DNA of 64,000 nt from Xanthobacter sp. NM-59 (GTDB lineage Bacteria; Pseudomonadota; Alphaproteobacteria; Rhizobiales; Xanthobacteraceae). The notes beneath the pieces are model-generated. The model saw only the letters and a list, made by a program, of their open reading frames with translations. It made no database searches and was not told where the DNA came from. Position 1 is the stretch's first letter. Every line of letters begins with the position of its first letter. Made by a program: the position numbers and the translations under genes. The DNA lies in NCBI RefSeq assembly GCF_021401125.1, contig NZ_JACBFQ010000008.1, forward strand, positions 186,001-250,000, read 5' to 3'. This document shows, in pieces, positions 7,417 to 17,015 of this stretch.

Positions 7417-9345
7417 ATGATGAACAAATCCGAGCCCTGCGCTCTCTTGCCTGGTGAGACCGGGAGCACGTTTGACGTGGTGGTGGTCGGCGGCGGCCAC
7501 GCCGGCTGCGAAGCAGCGGCCGCTGCAGCGCGGGCCGGCGCGCGGACTGCGCTTGTAACCCACGATGCGCGGACTGTCGGTGCAATGTCGTGCAACCCCG
7601 CGATTGGTGGGCTCGGCAAGGGCCATCTAGTGCGGGAGATTGATGCGCTGGACGGCCTCATGGGGCGCGTGGCGGATGCCGGCGGCATTCAGTTCCGGGT
7701 GCTTAATCGCCGGAAGGGGCCGGCCGTGCGGGGCCCGCGGGCACAGGCGGACCGGAAGCTGTATGCCCGCGCGATGCAGCAGGCGCTGCGGGAAACCTCT
7801 GGTCTGGTGATCCTGGAAGGAGAGGCGGACGACCTTGAGGTGCAGGCTGGGCAGCTGGTGGCCGTGCGGCTGGCGGACGGGCGGCGCCTGACGACGGGAG
7901 CGGCGGTGCTCACGACGGGCACCTTCCTCAACGGCCTTATCCATATGGGCGATGTCAGCTTCCCAGCCGGACGGATCGGTGAAAAGCCCGCCCTCGGCCT
8001 CTCCCCTGCCCTCACCCGCCTGGGCTTGACCCTGGGCCGTCTGAAGACCGGCACGCCGGCGCGGCTCGACGGGCGTACCATCGATTGGGCAAGCCTCGAG
8101 ATGCAGGCGGGCGATGACCCGCCCGAGCCCTTTTCCGCCCTCACCACTGTGCTTCCAAATCCGCAGGTTCAGTGTGGCATCACCCGGACGACGGCGCGCA
8201 CCCATGAGCTGATCCGTGCGAACCTGTCTCGATCCGCCATGTACTCCGGCCGCATTGAAAGCACCGGCCCGCGTTACTGTCCGTCCATTGAGGACAAGAT
8301 CGTCCGGTTCGGCGACCGTGATGGGCACCAGATCTTCCTGGAGCCGGAGGGACTGGATGACGATACGGTTTATCCCAATGGGCTCTCGACCTCGCTTCCG
8401 GAGGACGTGCAGCACGCATTTCTGAGGACGATCCCGGGGCTGGAGCAGGTCCGCGTGCTGCGCCCTGGCTACGCGATTGAATACGACCATGTTGATCCAC
8501 GCGAGCTGGCGTCCACGCTCGAGACGCGGGGGGTGAAAGGGCTTTTTCTGGCGGGCCAGATCAACGGCACGACCGGATATGAGGAAGCGGCGGCGCAGGG
8601 CCTTCTGGCTGGCCTGAATGCCGCGCGGCGCGCGGGCGGCCAGGATGGCATCCAGCTGGACCGGGCGACGGCCTATCTGGGTGTGATGGTGGATGATCTG
8701 GTAATGCGCGGTGTCAGCGAGCCATACCGCATGTTCACCTCGCGCGCGGAATATCGGCTGACGCTGCGGACCGACAACGCGGATCAGAGGCTGACGGCTT
8801 TTGGCGAGCGACTGGGGCTGGTTGGCCAAGAGCGGTCGCGCGTGTATGCGGCGCGGCAGGCCCGGCTGGCGGAGGGGCTCCATCTCACACGATCGCTGAG
8901 CCTCACGCCGAACGAGGCCGCGCGCCAAGGCCTGAACCTGAACAAGGACGGTCTGCGGCGCACGGCGTTCGACCTTCTGGCGTATCCGGACGTGGACATG
9001 AAACGCCTTGCGGGGATCTGGCCGGAGCTTCGCGGCCTTGATGTCGGGATCGCGGAACAGATTGAGGTGGACGCGAAATACGCTGTCTATCTGGAGCGGC
9101 AGGCGGCAGATATTGCGGTGTTGCGACGTGACGAAGGGCTGCGGCTGCCGGAGGAGCTTGCGTATGACACGCTGCCAGGCCTATCCAATGAGCTGAAGCA
9201 GAAGCTCGCGCGCGTGCGCCCTGGCACAGTTGGTCAGGCGGGACGTATTGAGGGCATGACTCCGGCGGCGCTCGCCTTGCTGGCGACACATGCCCGACGT
9301 GGGGTGGGGTCTTCTGCAAAGGCAGCCGTGAAGGATCTTGGCTGA
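7417..9345 (+). CDS. mnmG: tRNA uridine-5-carboxymethylaminomethyl modification enzyme MnmG (GidA)
   Basis: FAD-dependent partner of MnmE in U34 tRNA modification. From ATG 7417 (a second ATG is at 7420) the protein has 642 residues. The FAD-binding loop is [15 protein letters not shown] near residue 20, followed by the family block [43 protein letters not shown] and RPGYAIEYD are further signatures. The C-terminal helical domain that binds MnmE ends with [22 protein letters not shown] at 7309 would extend the protein through parS1 with non-family residues, so I prefer 7417. Confidence 0.95.
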   Translation: MMNKSEPCALLPGETGSTFDVVVVGGGHAGCEAAAAAARAGARTALVTHDARTVGAMSCNPAIGGLGKGHLVREIDALDGLMGRVADAGGIQFRVLNRRKGPAVRGPRAQADRKLYARAMQQALRETSGLVILEGEADDLEVQAGQLVAVRLADGRRLTTGAAVLTTGTFLNGLIHMGDVSFPAGRIGEKPALGLSPALTRLGLTLGRLKTGTPARLDGRTIDWASLEMQAGDDPPEPFSALTTVLPNPQVQCGITRTTARTHELIRANLSRSAMYSGRIESTGPRYCPSIEDKIVRFGDRDGHQIFLEPEGLDDDTVYPNGLSTSLPEDVQHAFLRTIPGLEQVRVLRPGYAIEYDHVDPRELASTLETRGVKGLFLAGQINGTTGYEEAAAQGLLAGLNAARRAGGQDGIQLDRATAYLGVMVDDLVMRGVSEPYRMFTSRAEYRLTLRTDNADQRLTAFGERLGLVGQERSRVYAARQARLAEGLHLTRSLSLTPNEAARQGLNLNKDGLRRTAFDLLAYPDVDMKRLAGIWPELRGLDVGIAEQIEVDAKYAVYLERQAADIAVLRRDEGLRLPEELAYDTLPGLSNELKQKLARVRPGTVGQAGRIEGMTPAALALLATHARRGVGSSAKAAVKDLG

Positions 9346-9397
9346 ATCGCTCCACACGGAAAGGTGCAAGGGCTTGGCGCGGGAGAGGGACGTCGGC

Positions 9398-10087
9398 ATG
9401 GACGACTTGGCGCAGCAACGGCGCGTGCGAGAGTCTGTTTCACGTGAAACATTCGAGCGACTCGCGCTTCTCGTCGAGCTGCTGACCAAGTGGCAAAGGA
9501 CGATCAATCTCGTCGCCCCTGCCACCCTGCCCCAAGTCTGGCGCCGGCATATTGCCGACTCCCTCCAGGTGGTCGAGCTCGCTCCGCCCACCGCACGCAT
9601 TTGGGTGGATCTTGGATCCGGCGGCGGCTTTCCGGGCCTTGTTGTCGCCGCTGTCCTGGCGGACCGTGAGGGTGCGCAGGTGCACCTTGTTGAGAGCGAT
9701 ACGCGAAAGGCGGCATTTCTGCGCGAAGCCAGCCGCCTCGCGCGCTTGCCGGTCGAGGTTCACGCGCAGCGCATCGAAAAGGTGGCCTCTGTGCTCGCCG
9801 CGGGTTGCGATGTTGTCTCGGCCCGCGCCCTTGCACCCCTGCCTAAACTTCTGGACCTTGCCGCTCCCTTCCTTGCAGCCGGCGCGCTTGGCGTCTTTCT
9901 GAAGGGGAAGGATGCAACGCGCGAATTGACCGACGCGGCCAAAGGCTGGACACTCGAGGTCGAGCTCGCCCCCAGCCACACGGATCCCGATGGGAGAATC
10001 GTGGTGGTGAAGGGTGCGAAACCTAAGGCTGAAGCGGGCGAAACAGGCTTTTCCGCCGCCGCTCGGCCGGACACGCAGAACCGCTGA
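9398..10087 (+). CDS. rsmG: 16S rRNA (guanine-N7) methyltransferase RsmG (GidB)
   Basis: Methylates N7 of G527 in 16S rRNA; loss of the gene can give low-level streptomycin resistance in other bacteria. From ATG 9398, preceded by GGGAGAGGGA, the protein has 229 residues. The SAM-binding block [16 protein letters not shown] lies near residue 70, with [15 protein letters not shown] after it. [10 protein letters not shown] near 30 is the family's N-terminal signature. A TTG at 9338 would add 20 residues overlapping mnmG and is less likely. A parS site is embedded in codons 13-18. Confidence 0.93.
   Translation: MDDLAQQRRVRESVSRETFERLALLVELLTKWQRTINLVAPATLPQVWRRHIADSLQVVELAPPTARIWVDLGSGGGFPGLVVAAVLADREGAQVHLVESDTRKAAFLREASRLARLPVEVHAQRIEKVASVLAAGCDVVSARALAPLPKLLDLAAPFLAAGALGVFLKGKDATRELTDAAKGWTLEVELAPSHTDPDGRIVVVKGAKPKAEAGETGFSAAARPDTQNR
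9436..9451. promoter_or_regulatory. parS: parS centromere site 2 (perfect palindrome, inside rsmG)
   Basis: A second exact TGTTTCACGTGAAACA, read in rsmG as part of SVSRETF. It lies about 0.7 kb from the parA start, so the parAB locus and the centromere are adjacent. Confidence 0.92.
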
Positions 10088-10140
10088 TTCGGTCTGCCGC
10101 TGCTGATATCTGATTCGATTTGATCGAGGATCGTCGACCC

Positions 10141-10983
10141 ATGAGCGATCTTGGCGCTTCTTCCCCTTCGTCCTCTTCCCCTCCCCGGGCTCGCGTGCTT
10201 GCGCTCGCCAATCAAAAGGGGGGTGTGGGCAAAACCACGACTGCGATCAATCTCGGGACGGCCCTCGCCGCCATCGGCGAGAAGGTTCTGGTGGTGGATC
10301 TGGATCCGCAGGGTAATGCTTCCACGGGCCTTGGCATTGACCGCCGCGCGCGGCAAAGGTCCACCTATGATGTCCTCGTAGGGGAAGCGTCCTTTCGCGA
10401 CACCATCATGGAAACCGGAGTGCCGGCCCTCCATGTGGCCCCGTCCACACTCGACCTGTCGGGTCTTGAGCTTGAGATCGCGTCGGCGCGGGATCGGGCG
10501 TTCCGGCTGCGGAACGCTCTGCAGGCCCTGGCTGAGGACCCCTCGGCACCGCGCTACAGCTATGTTCTCGTGGACTGTCCGCCGTCCTTGTCACTGCTCA
10601 CGGTGAATGCCATGGCGGCGTCGGATGCCATTGTCGTTCCCCTGCAGTGCGAGTTCTTCGCGTTGGAAGGGCTGTCTCAGCTGATGACCACCGTGGATCA
10701 GGTTCGGGCCGGACTTAATCCCAATCTCGTGATCCATGGCATCGTTCTCACCATGTATGACGGGCGAAACAACCTTTCCGATCAGGTGGTGCAGGACGTC
10801 CGGGCGTTCATGGGTGAGAAGGTATATGATACCGTCATCCCGCGGAATGTGCGGATTTCAGAGGCTCCGTCCTACGGTAAGCCGGCGCTGCTTTACGACC
10901 TGAAGTGCGCGGGCTCCCAGGCCTATCTGAAGTTGGCGTCGGAGGTGATCCAGCGCGAGCGAGCGGCGCGAGCGGCGGCGTGA
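10141..10983 (+). CDS. parA: Chromosome partitioning ATPase ParA (Soj)
   Basis: Walker-type ATPase that moves ParB-parS complexes along the nucleoid. The protein is 280 residues from ATG 10141. After a Ser/Pro-rich start comes the deviant Walker A ANQKGGVGKTTTAINLG at about residues 22-38 with its signature lysine. VVDLDPQGNASTGLGI (A') and VLVDCPPSL (Walker B) follow. RNVRISEAPSYGKP near 240 is typical of chromosomal ParA. It is followed by parB after 32 bases, as a parAB operon. Confidence 0.96.
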   Translation: MSDLGASSPSSSSPPRARVLALANQKGGVGKTTTAINLGTALAAIGEKVLVVDLDPQGNASTGLGIDRRARQRSTYDVLVGEASFRDTIMETGVPALHVAPSTLDLSGLELEIASARDRAFRLRNALQALAEDPSAPRYSYVLVDCPPSLSLLTVNAMAASDAIVVPLQCEFFALEGLSQLMTTVDQVRAGLNPNLVIHGIVLTMYDGRNNLSDQVVQDVRAFMGEKVYDTVIPRNVRISEAPSYGKPALLYDLKCAGSQAYLKLASEVIQRERAARAAA

Positions 10984-11015
10984 ATGTGATCGTGAAGACA
11001 GGGGAAAACGCTGCC

Positions 11016-11903
11016 ATGGCGGATGAACCGCGCTCTCGGCTTGGCCGAGGCCTTGCTGCGCTGATCGGCGAGATGAACGACCCAGAGCCGCAGGCGGTGC
11101 CGGTCGCTCCGGCCCCGGCTGCCCCACCGCGCCGGCTGCCCATCGAGCAGGTGCGGGCCAATCCGCGCAATCCTCGGCGCGCCTTTCTCGAGGAAGGATT
11201 GGAAGACCTGACGGCATCAATCCGTGAAAAGGGGATTATTCAGCCGATCGTGGTTCGACCTCTGGCGGGGCTCAGCGCCTATGAGATCGTCGCGGGCGAG
11301 CGGCGGTGGCGCGCGGCGCAAAGGGCGGCATTGCACGAAGTCCCGGTGATCGTGCTGGAGCTGACCGATCGGGAAGCTCTCGAAATTGCAATTATCGAGA
11401 ATGTTCAGCGCGCCGATCTGAACCCGGTGGAGGAAGCGCAGGGCTACGAGTCTTTGATGGCTGAGTTCGCTTATACGCAAAGCGATCTTGCAAAGGTAAT
11501 TGGTAAGAGCCGCAGCCATATCGCAAACACGCTCCGGCTTCTGAAGCTGCCTGATGAGGTGAAGATCTATCTGGAGGATGGGCGCCTGACGGCGGGCCAT
11601 GCGCGCGCGCTGGTCGGCCATGAGGACCCGGCTCAGATCGCGCGTCAGGTTGTCGAAAAAGGGCTGAACGTGCGCGACGTGGAAGCGCTGGTGAAGGCCC
11701 GTCCGCCCGTTTCCGCTGGTCCCTCCAAGGCCTCGAAGGAGAGTGAGAAGTCGGCGGATGTTCGCGCACTTGAGCGTCGACTGTGTGATGGCCTGGGCTT
11801 GAATGTCACGTTGGAAAGCCGGGGCGAAGGCGGCGAGCTGCGGATTCGGTTCTCCAACCTGGACCAATTGGACGACCTGTGCCGCCGACTTGGCGTTGAT
11901 TGA
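11016..11903 (+). CDS. parB: Chromosome partitioning CTPase/DNA-binding protein ParB (Spo0J)
   Basis: Binds parS and spreads as a CTP-dependent sliding clamp. The protein is 295 residues from ATG 11016. The N-terminus SRLGRGLAALIGE contains the ParA-stimulating arginine motif. LPIEQVRANPRNPRR opens the nuclease-like domain, and GERRWRAA is the CTP-binding GERRxRA box. SDLAKVIGKSRSHIANTLRLL is the helix-turn-helix that reads parS, and residues 245-295 form the dimerisation domain. At least three parS-type sites occur in this window. Confidence 0.96.
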   Translation: MADEPRSRLGRGLAALIGEMNDPEPQAVPVAPAPAAPPRRLPIEQVRANPRNPRRAFLEEGLEDLTASIREKGIIQPIVVRPLAGLSAYEIVAGERRWRAAQRAALHEVPVIVLELTDREALEIAIIENVQRADLNPVEEAQGYESLMAEFAYTQSDLAKVIGKSRSHIANTLRLLKLPDEVKIYLEDGRLTAGHARALVGHEDPAQIARQVVEKGLNVRDVEALVKARPPVSAGPSKASKESEKSADVRALERRLCDGLGLNVTLESRGEGGELRIRFSNLDQLDDLCRRLGVD

Positions 11904-12500
11904 ACAGGTGAGCGCCAGCGGCCCCGTTCTCCAGCGACGGTTGGTCAATGAACGAGAGCGTGGCTAGGCCGGAAGGCGAAAGAAGACATGCGCGTCCCGA
12001 GGGCGCGCCGGCGGACGCGTAGGGCATGCCCTCTGGACGCGCTCGTATGTATTGATCAGTGAAAGCCGTGTGGAGACGGAACGACCCTAGTCGAGGCTCG
12101 TTTGAGTTCCTCCACGTGACGCGGGTCTATTTCCGGCCGGAAGTGTTTGTGCTCTTGAAGCGGAAACCTGGCTGGTGCGGAGGCGACAGCCGCCGCAAGT
12201 CCTGGCATGGTCATGCCGCTGGCTTGACGGGAAATCCAGGCCGACTTGTACAGCAAACCTGCGAGGTCGGCAGGAGATCGCGCCTCTTGGATGCCGAAGA
12301 ATTGGCAACGGCACTGCGGCCAGCTGGCCGCACGTCTCAATGGCGCGGATATCTTCCGGGGTCTGTCGTCATCGGTCGTGAACGACGAGGCAGCAGCTCC
12401 GGTGCGAAGGTGCCCAGTTGGGCTGTCACTCTCGCACCGGATTGTCGGCAAAAAAGATCTTCGTCACGCCAGCGTAGAAATAGCCGCCGTGAGTGAAGGA
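11904..12500. other. Gene-free interval between parB and mucR
   Basis: About 600 bp with lower GC than the flanking genes. Open frames exist on both strands (for example 12056-12451 minus and 12059-12496 plus), but neither has a convincing ribosome-binding site, family motif or codon pattern. I see no tRNA-like cloverleaf and no strong terminator. It may hold promoters, a small RNA or gene remnants. Confidence 0.5.
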
Positions 12501-12968
12501 TCAGGCCGTGGCGGCGCGCCGGCGGGTGGGCTTCTTCGCAGGGGCCACCGGGGCCTTCTTCCGGCTCTGGCCGAGGCCCATATTCTTTGCGAGCTCCGAG
12601 CGCGCGGCAGCATAGGCCGGGGCGACCATGGGATAATCCTTCGGGAGACCCCACTTTTCGCGGTAGGCGTCGGGAGTCATGCCGTAGCTGGTGCGCAGGT
12701 GACGCTTCAACGACTTGAACTTCTTACCGTCCTCGAGGCAGACGATGTATTCCGGGGTCACGGACTTCTTGACCGGAACAGCGGGTTTCTGCTCTTCCAC
12801 CGGCGGGGCCACAGGAGCGCCGAGCTGGCCCAGAGCGCGATGAACGGACTCGATGAGCGCCGGAAGATCTGCTGCGGCCACGCTATTGTTGCTCACATAG
12901 GCGGCAACGATGTCGGCGGTGAAGTCGATGTGGCTCGGCGACTGCGGATTGGAGGAGGAGTCGCTCAC
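12501..12968 (-). CDS. mucR: MucR/Ros-family transcriptional regulator
   Basis: Global regulator of the Ros/MucR family, which binds AT-rich DNA and controls exopolysaccharide, motility and symbiosis genes in rhizobia. The protein is 155 residues with a GTG start at 12968 preceded by AAAGGGA. The DNA-binding core reads [20 protein letters not shown], then [20 protein letters not shown] and [13 protein letters not shown]. The second zinc cysteine is Asp (CLED) and the second histidine is Tyr, so canonical zinc binding is unlikely; MucR relatives that fold without zinc are known. The C-terminus is a basic Lys/Arg/Ala tail. Control of the polysaccharide genes at 53-63 kb is possible but inferred. 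Confidence 0.92.
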   Translation of the reverse strand: MSDSSSNPQSPSHIDFTADIVAAYVSNNSVAAADLPALIESVHRALGQLGAPVAPPVEEQKPAVPVKKSVTPEYIVCLEDGKKFKSLKRHLRTSYGMTPDAYREKWGLPKDYPMVAPAYAAARSELAKNMGLGQSRKKAPVAPAKKPTRRRAATA

Positions 12969-13826
12969 GGGGCATCCCTTTCTGCTTGCACGCTACGGCT
13001 GTCCGTTTGGACAGCACTGATGTTGTAGAAATATCTGTAAAGTCGAAGCTTTGCAAATATTCTATACCCGGGCGTAATCTCGCTACAATCGGGTGTTTCA
13101 AAAAACTTCGAAACCAAGCATCTATGCGGGTTTGAAGATGAAACAGCCAGGGGATGCCGCTGGGAGATGAAAGGCGTTCAGGAGCGCCGGTTATGGTCAT
13201 GATTCGTTATCAAAATGCGGAATGCCGGTGGCTCGGCAAGTCCTGACAACAACCGATGGCTGTAGCGCGCGATGAACCCGCTCATTCTTGCACTGCGAAT
13301 TCGGGGTGGATGCCTTGGCCGGCTGCGGGGTGGCCGTGCGGCGAAGATTTCGTGTGGCGCACTTTCGTAGAGTGCAGGGAATAACGCCTTCAGCGAAGGC
13401 AGCGCGGTGCCGTCTTCAACGGGTGCGTGGCATCAACATGCCGTTGCCTGAAGAGCGAAGAAAAGGAGCTCTGCCGGCTCAAGATCGCAGCGGAGTGAGG
13501 TCCGCGAAGATTGGTGATCATTCGGCATTCAAGGTGAAAGCAGGATGCGCAGCGATGCGGCGCATGCTTTCCGCTGGAATGATGTAAATGTTCGCGTCCG
13601 GGGATGAATATCCAAAAGGTGGACCCGTCGATGCCGAGCGCGAAAATGGCGATACGCCGTAAGGGGTAGAATAACCACAGGCTGGTGCGCGGGTCGGCGG
13701 GAGCCGATGACTTGCCACGGATGCCGGGGGGCTTCGCGGCGGGGGGCTTCGCAGCGGGTTGGTTGGCGCGGGCGCCGCAAAGGTTTACACGCGCCCTCAG
13801 CTCTTGCTCAGGAGATGAAGAAGGCC
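12969..13826. other. Long non-coding interval between mucR and recR
   Basis: About 860 bp with no supportable gene. The first 150 bp (12999-13140) are markedly AT-rich and hold the mucR promoter and leader; this is the kind of DNA that MucR binds in autoregulation. At 13736-13762 there is a short imperfect tandem repeat of GGGGGGCTTCGC. Recognisable SRP RNA, tmRNA or tRNA motifs are absent. Confidence 0.5.
12998..13015 (-). promoter_or_regulatory. Perfect hairpin in the mucR 5' leader
   Basis: GCTGTCC-N4-GGACAGC forms a 7-bp stem with a four-base loop, 30 bases upstream of the mucR start codon. It could be a transcript hairpin or a dyad operator used in mucR autoregulation. Confidence 0.35.
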
Positions 13827-14432
13827 ATGCCTCGCGCTGTCGCCGGACCGGAAATCGAACGTCTCATCCAGCTCCTGGCGCGGCTGCCCGGCCTTGGCCC
13901 CCGCTCAGCCCGACGCGCGGTGCTGCAGCTCATCAAGAAGCGCGAAGGCCTGATGGTGCCGCTTCAGCGCGCGCTGAGCGATGTACTCGACAAGGTCGTG
14001 GAATGCCGGGTCTGCGGCAATGTCGATGTTTGCGACCCCTGCACCGTGTGCACGGACCCGGTGCGGGACGGGCGGGTGCTGGTGGTGGTGGCGGATGTGG
14101 GGGATCTGTGGGCGATGGAGCGCGCGGCGGTGCTCAGCGCACGCTATCACGTGCTGGGCGGCGTGCTGTCGCCGCTCGATGGCATCGGGCCGGAAGATCT
14201 CAATCTCGCGAAGCTCGTGGCGCGCGTACATGATGAGAAGATCGCCGAGGTCATTCTTGCACTCGGCGCAACGGTGGATGGGCAGACGACCGCCCATTAC
14301 ATCACCGATCTTCTGCGAGACCTTCCGGTGCGCGTGACACGCCTCGCGCAAGGCGTGCCGGTGGGCGGCGAGCTGGACTATCTCGACGAGGGTACGCTTT
14401 CGGCGGCGATCCGGGCCCGCACGCAGATGTGA
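13827..14432 (+). CDS. recR: Recombination mediator protein RecR
   Basis: Works with RecO and RecF in loading RecA at gaps. From ATG 13827 the protein has 201 residues, the usual length. The N-terminal helix-hairpin-helix reads [23 protein letters not shown]. The four-cysteine zinc finger is [13 protein letters not shown] near residue 56. The Toprim domain follows, with [13 protein letters not shown], and the Walker-B-like C-terminus includes [18 protein letters not shown]-type residues. A second ATG at 13815 would add four residues. Many alphaproteobacteria carry dnaX and ybaB immediately upstream; here they are replaced by the long non-coding interval. Confidence 0.95.
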   Translation: MPRAVAGPEIERLIQLLARLPGLGPRSARRAVLQLIKKREGLMVPLQRALSDVLDKVVECRVCGNVDVCDPCTVCTDPVRDGRVLVVVADVGDLWAMERAAVLSARYHVLGGVLSPLDGIGPEDLNLAKLVARVHDEKIAEVILALGATVDGQTTAHYITDLLRDLPVRVTRLAQGVPVGGELDYLDEGTLSAAIRARTQM

Positions 14433-14447
14433 CACGGCGCAGGCGCA

Positions 14448-14486
14448 AAGCCGCTTCGGTGTTTCAGGGAGACGCGGAAGCGGCTT
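14448..14486. terminator. Inverted repeat between convergent recR and FUSC gene
   Basis: AAGCCGCTTC (14448-14457) and GAAGCGGCTT (14477-14486) form a perfect 10-bp stem with a 19-base loop, and are followed by a T-containing stretch. The position between two converging genes suggests a bidirectional terminator. Confidence 0.5.
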
Positions 14487-14543
14487 GTGCTTTCATTTTC
14501 GAGCGCGCTCTCGCGGCGCGTGCTCGCTTTTCGAGCGTCAGCT

Positions 14544-16520
14544 TCACGCTGGAGCCCTGCGCGTCAGGGGGCGCGCAGCTGTGGCGTTCGAATCGAGGAA
14601 GAAGCCGACATTGGCGCGCAGGGCGGCATCCGCGCGGCGCAGCGTATCGGCGCCGTCGCGGCCGTTGCGGGCGAGGCGGCTCGCGGCCCGCTCCAGCGCA
14701 TTGGCGACGCGGCCAGGGTCTTGCGGCAGCAGGCGGAAGCTGGCGAGCGCTGCGTGCAGGGCCCGGGCGAGGCTGTCGGGAATATCCGGTTCGCGCGAGG
14801 CGGCATGCAGGGTGCGGATGGCGGTGCCCAAGGCCAGGGCGGCGAGGCCCCCGTCCACGGCGGCGAAATCCCGGTCTCCGGATTTCTCGGTCCAGCGCAC
14901 CAGCCGCAGCAGCCGGTGGTAGAGCCGCGCCCGCCAGCGCGCCACCGCCGCGGCGTCGAGCGGCGCGCGCGCCATGGCCCTCAGCTCATTCACCATCATG
15001 CCCACCAGCATGGCGCGCCGCCGCCGTGCATCCATGGGGAAGGCCAGGCGGAAGGCGAGCATTGCGATGAGTGGTCCAAGCAGCATGGCGAACACCATCT
15101 GCGCCATGCCCACCACCGTTCCGTGGAGGGGGAAGGCGGGCTGGAGCAGCAGCAGCAACGACATGTTGTAGTCCATGCCGGCGAGCATCGTCCTGCGGTG
15201 GGCCATCACCAGGGCGCCGATGAGGATGAAGGGCACGGTGAGCGCGATCACCTGCACCAGATCGCCGGCGTGGGGCAGCACCAGCCAGCGCGCGGCCAGC
15301 GCCGCGAGCCCGCCCGCCACCGAGCCGCCGAGCACGAAGCGCATGGTGAGAGCCGGATTGTCGAAGGTGGAGAACAGAGAGGTCATGATGGCCGCGCCCA
15401 TCAGCATGAAGGGGCCATAGGTCCAGCCCGTGGCCAGCCACAGGGCGCCCACCACCAGCACGGCGCCGGCCGCGCGCAGGGTGGCGGCGCGGGCGCCCAC
15501 CACGTCGCGGTGGAGCAGAAGCTGCGGCAGGTCGTCCGTGTCTTCCTCCAGCGCGGGGAGCTGCGGGGCCTGAAGGGCCTGGTAGGCGCGTGCCAGGGTT
15601 TCGGCCACTTGGGCGAGGCCGGTGTCGTCGCGGTCCCGGGCGAGCCGCGGCGGCAGGTGCGCGAGGGGCACCGTATCGGGCGTGGAGGCATCGAGGGCAT
15701 CGGCGGCGGCGCGCAGGGCGGCGATCCCTTCCTCGCGCTGCAGCGGCGTGGGGGAGGTGCCGGCCCGGCCACGCGCCAGAACCAGCGCGCCGAGCAGGGC
15801 CGCCATCAGGGTGCGGATGTGGCGCACGACGCGGCGGCTGCGCGCAGACCCGGCGGCGTGGGGGTCCAGCGCATCGTCAATGGCGGCCATTTCCGAGATG
15901 ATGGCCCGTTCTTCGGTGAAGAAGGGCGACATGTCGGCGGTGTCGAGGCCCTGCGCCAGATGTCGCAGCACCCGGGCCGTAAGCCGGCGGGCGCGGCCGA
16001 ACAGATCGGATTCGGCGCTGGCGGGCGTGAAGAGCCAGCCTACGGCGAACGACACCGCCACACCCACGCAGATGGTCAGCACGCGGTCGAGCGCGAGGCC
16101 ATAGATGTGGTCCGGGTGGCTGAAGTCCACCAGCGCCACCATGGCGGCGGAATAGCCGGCCAGAATGGTGCCATAGCCCGTGAAGCCGCCGATGAGGTTG
16201 CCGGCCCCGGCGCACAGGCCGATCCATGCGGCGAGCCCCACCACCAGCAAAGCGGGCGTGTCGGCGCAGCCCAGGATGAGGCCCACGCCCACCAGCGCCC
16301 CCGTGAGGGTACCGATGATGCGGAAGGCGCCCTTCTCCAGCAGCTGGCCGCGCGTGGGCTGGGCCACCACCCACACCGTCATGGCCGCCCACTGGGGATT
16401 GTCGATGTGTAGCAGCGCGGCCGCGGCCAGCGCCAGCGCGGAGGCGATTGCGGTGCGGACAGTGAAGGCGAGCCGCGGCCCGTCGAACCCGAGCCGGGTG
16501 AGGAAGCCTGGAGCGGACAT
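14544..16520 (-). CDS. FUSC-family inner-membrane efflux protein (AaeB-like)
   Basis: Membrane transporter of the fusaric-acid-resistance / aromatic-acid-exporter superfamily. The protein is 658 residues. It has two hydrophobic blocks of about five or six helices each: residues 20-165 (beginning LAFTVRTAIASALALAAAAL) and about 335-480 (around LWLATGWTYGPFMLMGAAIM). Each block is followed by a cytoplasmic helical region. NPQWAAMTVWVVAQPTRG is the FUSC signature. The ATG at 16520 shares a base with the stop of the upstream marR gene (TGATG), so the two are translationally coupled. A periplasmic AaeA-type partner is absent, so the substrate is unknown. Confidence 0.88.
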   Translation of the reverse strand: MSAPGFLTRLGFDGPRLAFTVRTAIASALALAAAALLHIDNPQWAAMTVWVVAQPTRGQLLEKGAFRIIGTLTGALVGVGLILGCADTPALLVVGLAAWIGLCAGAGNLIGGFTGYGTILAGYSAAMVALVDFSHPDHIYGLALDRVLTICVGVAVSFAVGWLFTPASAESDLFGRARRLTARVLRHLAQGLDTADMSPFFTEERAIISEMAAIDDALDPHAAGSARSRRVVRHIRTLMAALLGALVLARGRAGTSPTPLQREEGIAALRAAADALDASTPDTVPLAHLPPRLARDRDDTGLAQVAETLARAYQALQAPQLPALEEDTDDLPQLLLHRDVVGARAATLRAAGAVLVVGALWLATGWTYGPFMLMGAAIMTSLFSTFDNPALTMRFVLGGSVAGGLAALAARWLVLPHAGDLVQVIALTVPFILIGALVMAHRRTMLAGMDYNMSLLLLLQPAFPLHGTVVGMAQMVFAMLLGPLIAMLAFRLAFPMDARRRRAMLVGMMVNELRAMARAPLDAAAVARWRARLYHRLLRLVRWTEKSGDRDFAAVDGGLAALALGTAIRTLHAASREPDIPDSLARALHAALASFRLLPQDPGRVANALERAASRLARNGRDGADTLRRADAALRANVGFFLDSNATAARPLTRRAPA

Positions 16521-16984
16521 CACGGTTCGATTTCCGTGCTGGAAGCGGACGCCTGGATGCGCCCCTCGATGCGGGCGAAGGCGGACATCAGCGCGTCAAT
16601 CTCAGCGTCGGTGAGATCCTCGAGCAGCCAATCCTCGATATGCGCCAGCTTGATGCGGATATCGGCCACCGCGGCCCGGCCGGCGGGCGTGAGGTGCAGC
16701 AGCTTCAGCCGGCGGTCACGCGCGCTGACACGGCGTTCCACCAGGCCGTGTTCCGCCAGCAGGTCGATGAGGCGGACCAGGGTCGAATCATCGATACCCA
16801 CGGCCAGCGCCAGTTCTTTCTGGCAGAGGCCATCGCCCCGTTCTGAAAGATGCACGAGAGGTGCCCAGGTGGCGTCGCTGAGGCCGATGGCGGCCAGACG
16901 CAGGTCCAGCGCCCGGCGCCAGCGGCGCGCAAGGCCCACCAGCTGAATGCCGAAACGGCGGCGGCTCGAGTCATTAGTTTGCAT
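16520..16984 (-). CDS. MarR-family transcriptional regulator of the FUSC exporter
   Basis: Winged-helix repressor of the MarR family. From ATG 16984 the protein has 154 residues. The DNA-binding core is LCQKELALAVGIDDSTLVRLIDLLAEHGLVERRVSARDRR, here split by eye into recognition helix and wing with the conserved DxRxK-type RDRRLKLL. The gene overlaps the FUSC gene by one base, so it probably represses its own operon and responds to the exporter's substrate, as in other MarR-efflux pairs. The frame continues upstream to 17026, but that part covers the operator palindrome. Confidence 0.9.
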   Translation of the reverse strand: MQTNDSSRRRFGIQLVGLARRWRRALDLRLAAIGLSDATWAPLVHLSERGDGLCQKELALAVGIDDSTLVRLIDLLAEHGLVERRVSARDRRLKLLHLTPAGRAAVADIRIKLAHIEDWLLEDLTDAEIDALMSAFARIEGRIQASASSTEIEP

Positions 16985-17015
16985 CCAATTTATTTGGATT
17001 AGGATAAATTGGATG
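16982..17015. promoter_or_regulatory. MarR operator candidate: perfect 12-bp inverted repeat
   Basis: CATCCAATTTAT at 16982-16993 and ATAAATTGGATG at 17004-17015 are perfect inverted copies with a 10-bp spacer, so the centres are about two helical turns apart. The repeat overlaps the marR start codon, where binding could block transcription and perhaps also affect initiation of translation. Confidence 0.75.

Noticed and set aside
13590-13826. Possible SRP RNA upstream of recR
   Set aside because: The conserved GGTCAGG and GGAAG-type SRP RNA motifs are not present in this stretch.
14584-14596. GTTCGAATC, resembling a tRNA T-loop
   Set aside because: No acceptor, D or anticodon stems surround it and it lies inside the FUSC coding sequence.
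14487-16412. A 641-codon open frame on the plus strand opposite the FUSC gene
   Set aside because: Its protein is a His/Gly/Ala/Arg-rich string without motifs, typical of the antisense of a GC-rich gene; the FUSC protein on the other strand has clear membrane blocks.
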